Assembly: GCF_900129345.1 (NCBI RefSeq)
Contig: NZ_FQVK01000009.1
Location: forward strand, 62,001-126,000
Origin: Ruegeria intermedia
GTDB lineage: Bacteria; Pseudomonadota; Alphaproteobacteria; Rhodobacterales; Rhodobacteraceae
Direction of reading: 5' to 3'
Length of the DNA stretch: 64,000 bases
The notes beneath the pieces are model-generated. The model saw only the letters and a program-made list of their open reading frames with translations, was not told the origin of the DNA and made no database searches. Below are positions 26,983 through 35,790 of the stretch, piece by piece (within the stretch, counting starts at the first letter, position 1; every line of letters starts with the position of its first letter). The translations under genes were made by a program, and so were the position numbers.

Positions 26983-27177
26983 TTAGAACCCGGGTACCAG
27001 ATCCAACAGCGACCCAACCGCAGACCGCAGCTGCGGTTGGGTATAGAACACCCACAGGATCAACAGTGTCGTGAGGGTCAGCAGCAGTTTGCGCGCACGC
27101 TCGCCGAGGAACCCATCCTTTCGACGGGTCTGTTGCGCGCGTGGGCTGCTGGCGATTATCCGGTCAAGTTTGCTCAT
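26983..27177 (-). CDS. Small hypothetical membrane protein
   Basis: This 64-residue frame starts with ATG preceded by GGCAGG. A basic N-terminal half (QQTRRKDGFLGERARK) is followed by one predicted transmembrane helix (LLLTLTTLLILWVFYTQPQ). GC-biased third positions support coding. I do not recognise a family. It is convergent with the FKBP gene and contains the perfect stem-loop at 27012-27042 in its C-terminal coding part. Confidence 0.6.
   Translation of the reverse strand: MSKLDRIIASSPRAQQTRRKDGFLGERARKLLLTLTTLLILWVFYTQPQLRSAVGSLLDLVPGF
27012..27042. other. 12-bp perfect stem-loop near the 3' ends of the FKBP and small membrane protein genes
   Basis: ACCCAACCGCAG (27012-27023) pairs perfectly with CTGCGGTTGGGT (27031-27042) across a 7-base loop. 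It lies 40 bases after the FKBP stop codon and inside the convergent 64-residue frame. No T-run follows on either strand. It may act as a transcription barrier between convergent genes. Confidence 0.55.
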
Positions 27178-27236
27178 GTGCCGAAACCTGCCGCCGAAAA
27201 TTGGTCAAAACTTGGCGGCGGCAGGGAAAGATCGAG

Positions 27237-28028
27237 TCACATGAAATCGGGCTGCGGCATGCCCAGAACGTGGAACCCGCCATCGACGCGGATGATCTCG
27301 CCGCTGGTGCAGGCGCCGGCATCCGACGCCAGGTAGACGGCGGTGCCGCCCACGGCTTCGAGCGTGGCGTTCGAGCGCAGCGGCGCGTTCTGGTCGCAGA
27401 ACTTGTAGGTCTTGCGCGCACCACCGATGGCCGCCCCGGCCAGCGTCTTCATCGGGCCGGGCGAGATCGCGTTGACCCGAATGCCGTCCGGGCCCAGGTC
27501 GTTGGCCAGATAGCGGGTCGCCGATTCCAGCGCCGCCTTGGCCACGCCCATCACGTTGTAGTTGGGAACCACCCGATTCGACCCCTGATAGGTCAGGGTC
27601 AGCAGGGTGCCGCCATTGTCCTTCATCATCGGATAGGCGCGACGCGCGACTTCGATTAAGGAATAGGCCGACACATCCAGCGAGTGCTTGAAATTGGCCC
27701 GCGTCGTGTTCAGGAACCGGCCGGTCAGTTCGGTCTTGTCCGAATAGGCGATGGCGTGGACCAGAAAGTCGATCGTCGGCCAGCGCGCGGACAGTTCGCC
27801 AAAGGCCCGGTCCAGCGAGGCGTCGTCGGTCACGTCGGCATCGACCATGAAGTCGCTGCCCAGGCTTTGCGCCAGCGGTTCAAGCCGCTTGCCGAAGGCT
27901 TCGCCCTGATAGGTGAAGGCCAGTTCGGCCCCGGCCTCGTGCATGGCCTTGGCGATGCCCCAGGCGATCGAGCGGTCATTGGCCACGCCCATGATCAGGC
28001 CGCGTTTTCCCTTCAGACAGTTCGACAT
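27237..28028 (-). CDS. fabI: Enoyl-[acyl-carrier-protein] reductase (NADH), FabI
   Basis: The 263-residue protein begins MSNCLKGKRGLIMGVANDRS, the FabI nucleotide-binding start, and has the substrate/cofactor segment SYQG-like TYQGSNRVVPNYNVMGVAKA with the YxxxxxxK catalytic pair (Y-N-V-M-G-V-A-K). The C-terminus has INAISPGPMKTLAG. It reduces the enoyl-ACP double bond in the last step of each fatty acid elongation round. The ATG at 28028 is preferred; a GTG at 28037 overlapping the fabB stop is possible. It is the last gene of fabA-fabB-fabI. Confidence 0.95.
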   Translation of the reverse strand: MSNCLKGKRGLIMGVANDRSIAWGIAKAMHEAGAELAFTYQGEAFGKRLEPLAQSLGSDFMVDADVTDDASLDRAFGELSARWPTIDFLVHAIAYSDKTELTGRFLNTTRANFKHSLDVSAYSLIEVARRAYPMMKDNGGTLLTLTYQGSNRVVPNYNVMGVAKAALESATRYLANDLGPDGIRVNAISPGPMKTLAGAAIGGARKTYKFCDQNAPLRSNATLEAVGGTAVYLASDAGACTSGEIIRVDGGFHVLGMPQPDFM

Positions 28029-28033
28029 GTCGA

Positions 28034-29263
28034 TCACCCGTTATACTTGGACAGAATCATGGAGCCATTCGTGCCGCCAAAGCCGAAGCTGTTGGTCATG
28101 ACACTGTCCAAACCTGCGTTTTCAACCACTTGCGTGGCAATTTCGCCGGGCTGAATGCCTTCGGCCAATGTGTCGACGTTGATCGACGGTGCAATGAAAT
28201 CATGTTCCAGCATCAGCAGGCTGAAGATCGCCTCGAGCGCGCCCGCCGCGCCCTGCGCATGGCCGGTCATCGACTTGGTCGATGAAATCGGCGGCACGCT
28301 GCCCTCGCCGAAAATGCGGCGCACGGCCTCGACTTCGCCCACGTCTCCGACCGGGGTCGAGGTGCCGTGCGCGTTGATATACGAAACCTTCCGGCCTTCG
28401 GGCAGGGTCTGCAGGGCCAGGCGCATGGCCCGCTCTCCGCCTTCGCCCGACGGGGCGACCATGTCATGGCCGTCGGACGTCGCGGCAAAGCCGGTCACCT
28501 CGGCATAGATCCTGGCGCCGCGCGCCAGTGCGTGGTCCAGATCTTCCAGCACGACGATGCCTCCGCCGCCGGAAATGACAAAGCCGTCACGGTCCTGATC
28601 GAACGCGCGCGAGGCTTTCTGGGGCGTGTCGTTGTACTTGGACGACATCGCGCCCATCGCGTCGAACAGGCAGGACAGGGTCCAGTCCAGCTCCTCGCCG
28701 CCGCCGGCGAACATCACGTCCTGCTTGCCCATCATGATCTGCTCGGCTGCATTGCCGATGCAGTGCAGCGAGGTCGAGCAGGCCGAGGTGATCGAATAGT
28801 TGATGCCCTTGATCTTGAAGGCGGTGGCCAGGTTTGCCGAGATGGTCGAGCACATGCATTTCGGCACGGCGAACGGGCCGATCCGCTTGGTCGCACCGGT
28901 CTTCAGAACGGTCTGATGCGCCGTCAGCATGGCGCTGGTCGACGGTCCGCCCGACCCGGCGACAAGGCCGGTGCGCGGGTTCACGACCTGGTCTTCGGCC
29001 AGGCCGGCATCGGCGATCGCCTGGCTCATCGCGATATGCGCATAGGCGGCGCCGGGGCCCATGAAGCGCAGGGCCCGCTTGTCGACATGTTCGGCCACGT
29101 CGATCTTGAGCGATCCGGCGACCTGACTGCGAAAGCCGTGTTCGGCCATCTGCGCGTTGGCCTCGATGCCCGACTTGCCAGCCTTGAGCGAGGCAAGAAC
29201 TTCCTCGGCATTGTTCCCGATCGAGGACACGATCCCCAATCCGGTGACGACGACGCGACGCAT
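28034..29263 (-). CDS. fabB: 3-oxoacyl-[acyl-carrier-protein] synthase I, FabB
   Basis: The 409-residue protein starts MRRVVVTGLGIVSSIGNNAE. The condensing-enzyme triad is visible: C162 in SACSTSLHC, and histidines in INAHGTSTPVGD and SMTGHAQGAAG. FabB elongates fatty acids and is needed for unsaturated fatty acid formation, consistent with its place directly downstream of fabA (47-base gap) and upstream of fabI (5-base gap). A longer upstream frame overlaps fabA and was not used. Confidence 0.95.
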   Translation of the reverse strand: MRRVVVTGLGIVSSIGNNAEEVLASLKAGKSGIEANAQMAEHGFRSQVAGSLKIDVAEHVDKRALRFMGPGAAYAHIAMSQAIADAGLAEDQVVNPRTGLVAGSGGPSTSAMLTAHQTVLKTGATKRIGPFAVPKCMCSTISANLATAFKIKGINYSITSACSTSLHCIGNAAEQIMMGKQDVMFAGGGEELDWTLSCLFDAMGAMSSKYNDTPQKASRAFDQDRDGFVISGGGGIVVLEDLDHALARGARIYAEVTGFAATSDGHDMVAPSGEGGERAMRLALQTLPEGRKVSYINAHGTSTPVGDVGEVEAVRRIFGEGSVPPISSTKSMTGHAQGAAGALEAIFSLLMLEHDFIAPSINVDTLAEGIQPGEIATQVVENAGLDSVMTNSFGFGGTNGSMILSKYNG

Positions 29264-29310
29264 AAGCGTACTCCTGTGTTCCGTTCCCTGTCGATTGCCG
29301 TCAGCTGGGG

Positions 29311-29820
29311 TCAGCTTTCGGACAATGCAACCTTCATGTCCTTGACCTGATAGATGACTTCGCCATCCGCCTCGACCCGGCCATCGGCCACTCCCATGGT
29401 CAGGCGGCGGGTCTGCACGGCCTTGGTGAAATCGACGTAGTAGGTCAGCATCTTGCGGTCGGGGCGCACCATGCCGGTCAGCTTGACCTCGCCCACGCCC
29501 AGCGCATAGCCACGACCCTGCCAGCCCCGCCAGCCCAGGTTGAACCCGGTCAGCTGCCACAGGCCATCCAGGCCCAGACAGCCGGGCATGATCGGGTTGC
29601 CGGGGAAGTGGCATTCAAAGAACCACAGGTCGGGGGTGATGTCGAATTCGGCAACCACATGGCCCTTGCCGTGCGCGCCCCCGTCGGCCGAGATCTCGGT
29701 GATCCGGTCCATCATCAGCATCGGCGGAGCGGGCAGCTGGGCGTTGCCGGGGCCGAACAATTCGCCGCGGGCGCATTTCAGCAGATCGTCCTTGTCAAAG
29801 CTGCTAGGGAATTGGGCCAT
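29311..29820 (-). CDS. fabA: 3-hydroxydecanoyl-[acyl-carrier-protein] dehydratase/isomerase, FabA
   Basis: The 169-residue protein has the FabA hot-dog fold. The catalytic pair is H71 in [10 protein letters not shown] and D85 in [11 protein letters not shown], matching H70 and D84 of E. coli FabA. It dehydrates 3-hydroxydecanoyl-ACP and isomerises the trans-2 to the cis-3 double bond, starting unsaturated fatty acid synthesis. It is the first gene of fabA-fabB-fabI and is divergent from irr; the 187-base gap holds a palindrome and a direct repeat. Confidence 0.96.
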   Translation of the reverse strand: MAQFPSSFDKDDLLKCARGELFGPGNAQLPAPPMLMMDRITEISADGGAHGKGHVVAEFDITPDLWFFECHFPGNPIMPGCLGLDGLWQLTGFNLGWRGWQGRGYALGVGEVKLTGMVRPDRKMLTYYVDFTKAVQTRRLTMGVADGRVEADGEVIYQVKDMKVALSES

Positions 29821-29927
29821 TCTGCCGCGTCTCCTGCCTGGGGTCAGTTGGTTCAATCTGGCCTCGTCTAGCACCCGTTTGCAAGGTCCTGCAAGAGCGC
29901 CCGAACACATCGGGCGGATGGGGGTGG

Positions 29928-30005
29928 TCGGATTGCGAATGAATTTCAATTGAAATTGCCGACGGACGGCACTTATATATTGGATCAGACAATCGGATTG
30001 CGAAT
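29928..30005. promoter_or_regulatory. irr/fabA intergenic control region: 16-bp palindrome flanked by a 13-bp direct repeat
   Basis: A perfect palindrome AATTTCAATTGAAATT occupies 29942-29957. The sequence TCGGATTGCGAAT occurs twice in the same orientation, at 29928-29940 and 29993-30005, the second copy ending two bases before the irr ATG. The region lies between divergent fabA and irr. It is a likely binding site for Irr itself or a fatty-acid regulator. It does not match the classic Irr ICE motif, so the binding protein is open. Confidence 0.5.
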
Positions 30006-30007
30006 TC

Positions 30008-30427
30008 ATGACGGATCAAAGCCGGGACATTGCGACGAACTGGTTGGTGCACGCCGGGCTGCGCCCGACGCGTCAACGGGTTGCCTTGGCCGAACTGCTT
30101 GTCGGAGACGGGCAGCACCGCCATGTCACGGCCGAAAGCCTGTTCGAGTCGGCCAAGAAGAGGGGCGATTCCGTTTCCCTGGCCACCGTCTACAACACGC
30201 TGCGCGCCTTCTGCGATGCGGGTGTGCTGCAAGAGATCACGGTGGACGGGTCCAGAAGCTATTTCGACACCAACACCCATGACCACCCCCATTTCTTCTG
30301 GGAAGACGAGGGCCGGCTGAGCGATGCGCCCTCGGACCAGTTGGTGATCCAACGTCTGCCCAAGGCGCCCGAAGGGGTCGAGATCGCATCCGTCGATGTG
30401 GTCATCCGTCTGCGCAAGAAAGCCTGA
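30008..30427 (+). CDS. irr: Iron response regulator Irr (Fur superfamily)
   Basis: The 139-residue protein has the Fur-type winged helix ([16 protein letters not shown], then [20 protein letters not shown]) and the Irr-typical histidine region [13 protein letters not shown] with H91, H93 and H95. It lacks the C-terminal CxxC zinc sites of Fur. In alphaproteobacteria Irr represses or activates iron and heme genes and is degraded when it binds heme. No clear Shine-Dalgarno sequence precedes the ATG. Its divergence from fabA is a recurring layout in the group. Confidence 0.93.
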   Translation: MTDQSRDIATNWLVHAGLRPTRQRVALAELLVGDGQHRHVTAESLFESAKKRGDSVSLATVYNTLRAFCDAGVLQEITVDGSRSYFDTNTHDHPHFFWEDEGRLSDAPSDQLVIQRLPKAPEGVEIASVDVVIRLRKKA

Positions 30428-30538
30428 AGAGCCCGGCTGCTTCGTCCTTGGCGGCTGCGGCATTGCATCCCGGAACTTTCAGTTGAACCGAGCCGTCGAT
30501 CATGCACAGATCGCCGCGCACGTCAGCCGGAGTTCACA

Positions 30539-31336
30539 ATGCCACACCCCCTTGTCACCCCTCAGATGATCGACGCCTTTCAGAAGGACGGCGTGGTTCT
30601 TGTCAAAGGCCTGTTCGCCGACCACGTCCAATCCCTGCGTGATGGGGTGGCCCTGAACATGGAGCAGCCCGGCCCCTATGCCTCGGAAAACAGAAAAGAG
30701 GGTGAGACGGGCCGGTTCTTCGACGATTACTGCAACTGGTCGCGCATTCCGCAGTTTCAGGAGGTCATCCAGTCCTCGCCCCTGGCCGAGGTCGCTGCCG
30801 ACCTGATGCAGTCCGAAACCGTGCAGATGTTCCACGACCATGTGCTGGTGAAAGAGCCGGGCACCTCGATGGCCACGCCGTGGCATCAGGATGGGCCCTA
30901 CTATTTCGTCGAGGGGCGGCAGACGATCAGTTTCTGGTCGCCGCTGGATCCGGTGCGCGAGGCCACGCTGCGGTGCGTCGCCGGCTCGCATCTGTGGGAA
31001 AAAGAGGTTCTGCCGACGCGCTGGGTTTCGGAGGAGGGGTTTTTCCCCGACGAAGGCCAGTACATCCCGGTGCCCGACCCCGAGGCCGAAGGCATGCGGA
31101 TCGTCGAGTTCGAGATGGAGCCGGGCGACGCGGTCGCCTTTCATTTCCGCACCCTGCACGGCGCGCGGGGCAACCGCTCGGACCGGCGTCGGCGGGCGTT
31201 TTCGGTGCGTCTGGTGGGCGATGACGCGCGCTATGTCGCGCGTCCGGGGCGGACCTCGCCACCTTTTCCGGGACATGACATGCGGCCGGGGCAGCGCCTG
31301 CGCGAGGACTGGTTTCCGATCCTGCTGAGGCGCTGA
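30539..31336 (+). CDS. Phytanoyl-CoA dioxygenase (PhyH) family protein
   Basis: The 265-residue protein has the Fe(II)/2-oxoglutarate dioxygenase facial triad: H116 and D118 in TPWHQDGPY, and the distal histidine in FRTLHGARGN (H207). A downstream arginine (RAFSVRLVGDD) would bind 2-oxoglutarate. It hydroxylates an unidentified small molecule in the cytoplasm. A CCGGAG ribosome-binding site precedes the ATG. It follows irr with a 111-base gap, so it may be transcribed separately. Confidence 0.88.
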   Translation: MPHPLVTPQMIDAFQKDGVVLVKGLFADHVQSLRDGVALNMEQPGPYASENRKEGETGRFFDDYCNWSRIPQFQEVIQSSPLAEVAADLMQSETVQMFHDHVLVKEPGTSMATPWHQDGPYYFVEGRQTISFWSPLDPVREATLRCVAGSHLWEKEVLPTRWVSEEGFFPDEGQYIPVPDPEAEGMRIVEFEMEPGDAVAFHFRTLHGARGNRSDRRRRAFSVRLVGDDARYVARPGRTSPPFPGHDMRPGQRLREDWFPILLRR

Positions 31337-31346
31337 AGGCGCGGCT

Positions 31347-32210
31347 TCAGAACCACTGGCCCGGCTCGATCAGGCCCAGTTCGAGCAGTTGGTTGGAATT
31401 CCACTGGAACGGAACCGAGTTGGGCCAGCGAAAGCTGGTGATCGGGCCGCCCGGCCCGGACGTGCTGCACAGCGCCTTGGCCGCGCGGAACGAACAGATG
31501 GCCGCGGTCAGGTTATGGTGCCAGGGGCAGGCATAGGTGTTGTGTTCGGGCTCGTTGAAGCTGTGATCGGGCAGAAGTGTCAGCCCTTTGCGGGTCTTGA
31601 ACAGGCCGATGCGGTCGATGCGTCGCCGCTCGTAGGGGATGCGGTCCTCGAACCGCCAGCGCAGCCCGCCCGACATGTCCAGCTGGCGTTCCAGCGGGGT
31701 GCCGTCCCGGTCGTGCCGGCTGTGGGCGTAGTATCCGGTGCTGTCCAGCATGGCGTGATCGGGGGCGACCCCGTTGGGATGTGCGTTCAGGTCGTCGGCA
31801 TAGATGTCGATGACATGGCACAGCATCGCATCGCGGCGTTCTTCGGCGTGAAAGGTCAGCATCTCGCCGATCGAGCGCGTTTCGCAGAAGGGAAAGAACA
31901 GGTATTCCGAGTTGTAGCAGTAATACATCCAGATCGACGGCGCCGCGCGGATGATGCGGTTGATGGCGTCAAAGACCGCTTCGCGCGGGGTGCAGCGCAT
32001 GGACACCCGGTGGACGCGCTGGGCAAGGTCGGGGGCCATCGCGAAATCCGACGGCATGAAGGCGATCACCGATTTGAACCCGAGGTCGAGGTGATGGCGC
32101 AGCGTGCCGTCGATTTCCACGTCGTCCTCGGCAAAGATCAGAGCCACCGGCCCCTTGGACAGGGCCGCCCGCCCGGATCCGAGGAAATCATCGAGAGAAT
32201 CGTGCTGCAT
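31347..32210 (-). CDS. Conserved hypothetical protein, possibly glycosyltransferase family 2-like
   Basis: The start at 32208-32210 (ATG, 287 residues) is tentative; the frame is open further upstream. The sequence has no signal peptide or membrane helix. The pattern YYCYNSEYLFFPFCETRSIG followed by EMLTFHAEERRDAMLCHVID resembles a family of alphaproteobacterial GT2-like proteins, in which an acidic metal-binding motif is expected at the place here reading CYNSEY. The C-terminus has EHNTYACPWHHNL. Function unknown; a sugar or surface-polymer role is only a guess. It is divergent from miaB. Confidence 0.6.
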   Translation of the reverse strand: MQHDSLDDFLGSGRAALSKGPVALIFAEDDVEIDGTLRHHLDLGFKSVIAFMPSDFAMAPDLAQRVHRVSMRCTPREAVFDAINRIIRAAPSIWMYYCYNSEYLFFPFCETRSIGEMLTFHAEERRDAMLCHVIDIYADDLNAHPNGVAPDHAMLDSTGYYAHSRHDRDGTPLERQLDMSGGLRWRFEDRIPYERRRIDRIGLFKTRKGLTLLPDHSFNEPEHNTYACPWHHNLTAAICSFRAAKALCSTSGPGGPITSFRWPNSVPFQWNSNQLLELGLIEPGQWF

Positions 32211-32331
32211 CGCCTGTTTGTGTCTGCCTCGCTGGAATTGTCTGCCAAATTCGGGTAATTGCGCCGGCATTGCAAGCGGCGTTCGATGCGTATAGACGAC
32301 GCCGGTCCAGCGAACGCAAAAGGCCCAGCCC

Positions 32332-33651
32332 ATGTCCGAACCGAAAAAGCTGTATATCAAGACCTATGGCTGTCAGATGAACGTCTATGACAGCGAACGC
32401 ATGTCCGAGGCATTGGGCGGGCAGGGCTATGTGGAAACGCAGTCGCCCGAAGATGCGGACATGATCCTGCTGAACACCTGTCACATCCGCGAAAAGGCGG
32501 CCGAAAAGGTGTATTCCGAACTGGGCCGCTTCAAGGGGTTGAAGGCCGAAAAGCCCGATCTGAAGATCGGCGTGGCGGGCTGTGTTGCGCAGGCCGAGGG
32601 CGAAGAGATCATGCGCCGGCAGCCGCTGGTCGATCTGGTCGTCGGGCCGCAAAGCTACCACCGCCTGCCCGAACTGGAAGCCAAGGCGCGTGCGGGCGAA
32701 AAGGCGCTGGATACCGATTTCCCCGAAGAGGACAAGTTCGAGAAGCTCAAGAACCGACCCAAGGCCAAGCGCGGCCCGACGGCGTTTCTGACCGTGCAGG
32801 AAGGCTGTGACAAGTTCTGCGCCTTCTGCGTCGTGCCCTATACCCGCGGGGCCGAGGTCAGCCGGCCCGCCGACCGTATCCTGCGTGAGGCGCAGGACCT
32901 GGTCGAACGTGGCGTGCGCGAGATCACGCTGCTGGGCCAGAACGTCAACGCCTATCACGGGGCAGGTCCGAACGGTGACATGACCCTGGCCGGGCTGATC
33001 TGGGAATTGAACAAGATCGACGGGCTGGAACGCATCCGCTTCACCACATCGCATCCCAACGACATGACCGACGACCTGATCGAGGCGCATGGCACCTGCG
33101 AAAAGCTGATGCCCTATCTGCACCTGCCGGTGCAGTCCGGTTCGGACAAGATCCTCAAGCGGATGAACCGCAGCCACACCGCCGAAAGCTATCTGCATCT
33201 GATCGAGCGGATCCGGGAAGCGCGCCCCGATATCCTGATGTCGGGCGATTTCATCGTGGGCTTTCCCGAAGAGACCGAAGAGGATTTCCAGGCCACGTTG
33301 GATCTGGTCGAGCAGGTCCGCTACGGCTATGCGTATTCGTTCAAGTACTCGACCCGGCCGGGCACGCCCGCGGCCGAGCGCCCGCAGGTCGATCCGCAGG
33401 AGGCGGACGACCGACTGCAGCGCCTGCAGGCCCTGATCACCCGGCACCAGCGCGAAGTTCAGGATGCCATGGTCGGCCGCACCGTGAACGTCCTGTTCGA
33501 GAAACCCGGCCGGCTGCCGGGACAGATGGTCGGAAAATCCGAGTACCTGCACGCGGTGCATGTCAGCGGAGGCGAACTGTCCGCCGGCGATCTCCGGCCG
33601 GTTCGGATCACGGCGTCGGGGGCGAACTCGCTTGCGGGCGCGCTGCTCTGA
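32332..33651 (+). CDS. miaB: tRNA-2-methylthio-N6-dimethylallyladenosine synthase MiaB
   Basis: The 439-residue protein has the three parts of MiaB. The N-terminal UPF0004 domain has cluster cysteines C14 (YGCQMN), C50 (NTCHIR) and C84 (AGCVAQ). The radical-SAM core has C159, C163 and C166 in [19 protein letters not shown]-terminal TRAM domain (residues about 375-436) binds tRNA. It adds a methylthio group to i6A37 in tRNAs. Two [4Fe-4S] clusters and SAM are needed. It stands alone between divergent and downstream genes of unrelated function. Confidence 0.96.
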   Translation: MSEPKKLYIKTYGCQMNVYDSERMSEALGGQGYVETQSPEDADMILLNTCHIREKAAEKVYSELGRFKGLKAEKPDLKIGVAGCVAQAEGEEIMRRQPLVDLVVGPQSYHRLPELEAKARAGEKALDTDFPEEDKFEKLKNRPKAKRGPTAFLTVQEGCDKFCAFCVVPYTRGAEVSRPADRILREAQDLVERGVREITLLGQNVNAYHGAGPNGDMTLAGLIWELNKIDGLERIRFTTSHPNDMTDDLIEAHGTCEKLMPYLHLPVQSGSDKILKRMNRSHTAESYLHLIERIREARPDILMSGDFIVGFPEETEEDFQATLDLVEQVRYGYAYSFKYSTRPGTPAAERPQVDPQEADDRLQRLQALITRHQREVQDAMVGRTVNVLFEKPGRLPGQMVGKSEYLHAVHVSGGELSAGDLRPVRITASGANSLAGALL

Positions 33652-33828
33652 TCCGGTGTTGAAAGGTTGCCGCACCCGGGGATTTGACACGCTGTTTCCA
33701 AATTTACCCTTGATTTAGCCTTTGCTCCTATGATCCGAGGAGGGCCAGTCGAGTGTTGGGCTGGCATGGCCCGGTTTGGGATTAGGCGCTCTGGGGCGGT
33801 GTCCGTCACGGGGCGAAGGAGGTGGCGA

Positions 33829-34593
33829 GTGAAGCGAGCATGGGGCGCGTACGCACAGCAGGCGAGGGTGTTTCTGGCAGGCGCGGTTGTGGTGGCAATG
33901 GCCGGAACGTCGACGACGGCCGGTGACCTGGGCGGAAATGTCCGCGATCCTCAGGTGGTCGGACCTCAGCGCTACGCGGACGATGTCAGCGCCTTCTATG
34001 TCGGGATCAGCGGGGCCTATGGGGCTGGCGGGTCAGATCGGTTTGGTCTGACCACGCCCATCCGTACCTTCCCCATCGGAGCGCTGGATCTGAATGGGTA
34101 CTATGGCGGGATCCGCGGTGGTTGGCGCGGTGTCGTTCCCGCCACGGGGGGGCGAGATTATGTCTACGGTTTCGAGGTCGGGTACGACTGGTCCGGTCTG
34201 GACGATGACACGGTGACGGATATTGCCGGTACGGTGGTTCGCGGCGGGTCGGAAATCAGCAACGTGATGTCCGTTCGTTTCAAGAACGGCCTGACCAACC
34301 CCAGTGGCACGGTGCTTTACTTCCTGACGTTGGGGCTGGTCTATGGCGACATCACGACCACCAACAGCATCACCAGCGGTGGGACCACGCAATCATTCGA
34401 CAACACCGACAGCCGAAACGGTTTCACGGCCAGCATCGGCGCCGAGCACCAGTTGGGCAACAACTGGTCCGTCACCGGTGAGATCGAGTATGTTCAATTC
34501 CAGTCGAAAGTCGTCGATTTCGGTTCGGGTTTCTCGACGAAATCCACACCCAGCTACAAGGGGCTCAGGTTTGGTCTGAACTATCGGTTCTGA
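33829..34593 (+). CDS. Outer membrane beta-barrel protein
   Basis: I place the start at the GTG of 33829-33831, preceded by a strong AAGGAGGT, giving 254 residues. Residues 1 to about 33 are a signal peptide (basic start, then VFLAGAVVVAMAG). The mature part has alternating hydrophobic beta strands (AFYVGISGAYGAGG, FTASIGAEHQLGNNW, YKGLRFGLNYRF) and ends in phenylalanine, the outer-membrane insertion signal. It resembles small opacity-type or porin-like barrels. Function unknown. A TATGAT box at 33729-33734 lies upstream but I see no well-spaced -35. Confidence 0.8.
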   Translation: MKRAWGAYAQQARVFLAGAVVVAMAGTSTTAGDLGGNVRDPQVVGPQRYADDVSAFYVGISGAYGAGGSDRFGLTTPIRTFPIGALDLNGYYGGIRGGWRGVVPATGGRDYVYGFEVGYDWSGLDDDTVTDIAGTVVRGGSEISNVMSVRFKNGLTNPSGTVLYFLTLGLVYGDITTTNSITSGGTTQSFDNTDSRNGFTASIGAEHQLGNNWSVTGEIEYVQFQSKVVDFGSGFSTKSTPSYKGLRFGLNYRF

Positions 34594-34732
34594 CACCGTG
34601 TCGGGCATTGTGCCCGCGCATTCGGTGTCGGCGGATTTGTTCACACCCGAGCAATTTCCTGAAACTGTGGCTTGCGCCCACCGATCCTTGTTGTCTACGC
34701 TTGGGATGACAACGCCAAGACAGGAGAACGGA

Positions 34733-35755
34733 TTGGCCATCGGTGCCCTGACCCCACCGCAAGACGAAATGCCCCAAGGCGAGGCGTTTCTGGAATTTCC
34801 CGACAACCGGCTGTTGATTGATCTTTGCGGTGAATATGATCGCAATCTGGCTGACATCGAAAGCAAGCTGACCGTTCAAATCGTCCGCCGCGGCAATCAA
34901 CTGGTGGTGATGGGCGACGAGGAGGCGCAGAAACAGGCGATCGAGGTTCTGCAGGCCCTGTACGCCCGGCTGGAAGGTGGCCGCGATGTCGCAGCCGCCG
35001 ATGTGGATCGCGAATTGCGGATGGGCAACTCCGAGGATGGAACCGGCGCGCGCGATGGCGACCAGCTCGAGATGTTCAAGGGCGGACCGGTCGAGATCAA
35101 GACGCGCAAGAAGCTGGTTGAACCCCGGACCGACGCACAAAGGGCCTATGTCCAGTCCCTGTTCCAGAACGAGCTTGCCTTTGGCATCGGGCCGGCCGGA
35201 ACGGGCAAGACCTACCTGGCCGTGGCGGTCGGTGTGTCGATGTTCATCGGCGGGCACGTGGATCGGATCATCCTCAGCCGCCCGGCCGTCGAGGCGGGCG
35301 AGAAGCTGGGCTATCTGCCGGGCGACATGAAGGACAAGGTCGACCCGTACATGCAGCCGCTGTATGACGCGTTGAACGACTTTCTGCCGGGCAAGCAACT
35401 GGCCAAGCTGATCGAAGAAAAGCGGATCGAGATCGCGCCGCTGGCCTTCATGCGCGGACGCACCCTGTCGAATGCCTTCGTCGTTCTGGACGAGGCGCAG
35501 AACGCCACGACCATGCAGATGAAGATGTTCCTGACCCGCTTGGGCGAGGGCAGCCGGATGGTCATCACCGGGGACCGGTCGCAGGTCGACCTGCCGCGCG
35601 GGGTTGCCTCGGGGCTTGCCGATGCGGAACGGTTGCTGAAGACGATCCCGAACATCGGCTTCAACTACTTCACCTCGAAGGACGTTGTGCGCCACCCGCT
35701 TGTCGCCGCGATCATCGAGGCGTATGAGGCCGACTCGGGCCGGGAAGCCGGCTGA
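34733..35755 (+). CDS. phoH: PhoH family ATPase (PhoH-like protein)
   Basis: The TTG at 34733 is preferred as start because AGGAGA is placed five bases upstream; an ATG at 34706 is the alternative. The 340-residue product has an N-terminal KH-like segment and the PhoH P-loop domain, with Walker A GPAGTGKT at residues 153-160 and Walker B VVLDEAQN further on. It hydrolyses nucleotides and is associated with RNA metabolism. It is the first gene of phoH-ybeY-corC-lnt, an order conserved across alphaproteobacteria. Confidence 0.92.
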   Translation: MAIGALTPPQDEMPQGEAFLEFPDNRLLIDLCGEYDRNLADIESKLTVQIVRRGNQLVVMGDEEAQKQAIEVLQALYARLEGGRDVAAADVDRELRMGNSEDGTGARDGDQLEMFKGGPVEIKTRKKLVEPRTDAQRAYVQSLFQNELAFGIGPAGTGKTYLAVAVGVSMFIGGHVDRIILSRPAVEAGEKLGYLPGDMKDKVDPYMQPLYDALNDFLPGKQLAKLIEEKRIEIAPLAFMRGRTLSNAFVVLDEAQNATTMQMKMFLTRLGEGSRMVITGDRSQVDLPRGVASGLADAERLLKTIPNIGFNYFTSKDVVRHPLVAAIIEAYEADSGREAG

Positions 35756-35790
35756 AATCCGACAGCCCGTCGGCCGTGGAGCAGTGCGAC

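Noticed and set aside
33684-33734. TTGACA (33684-33689) and TATGAT (33729-33734) as a promoter for the outer-membrane barrel gene
   Set aside because: The two hexamers are 39 bases apart, far from the required 16-18. Neither has a suitable partner at the right distance.
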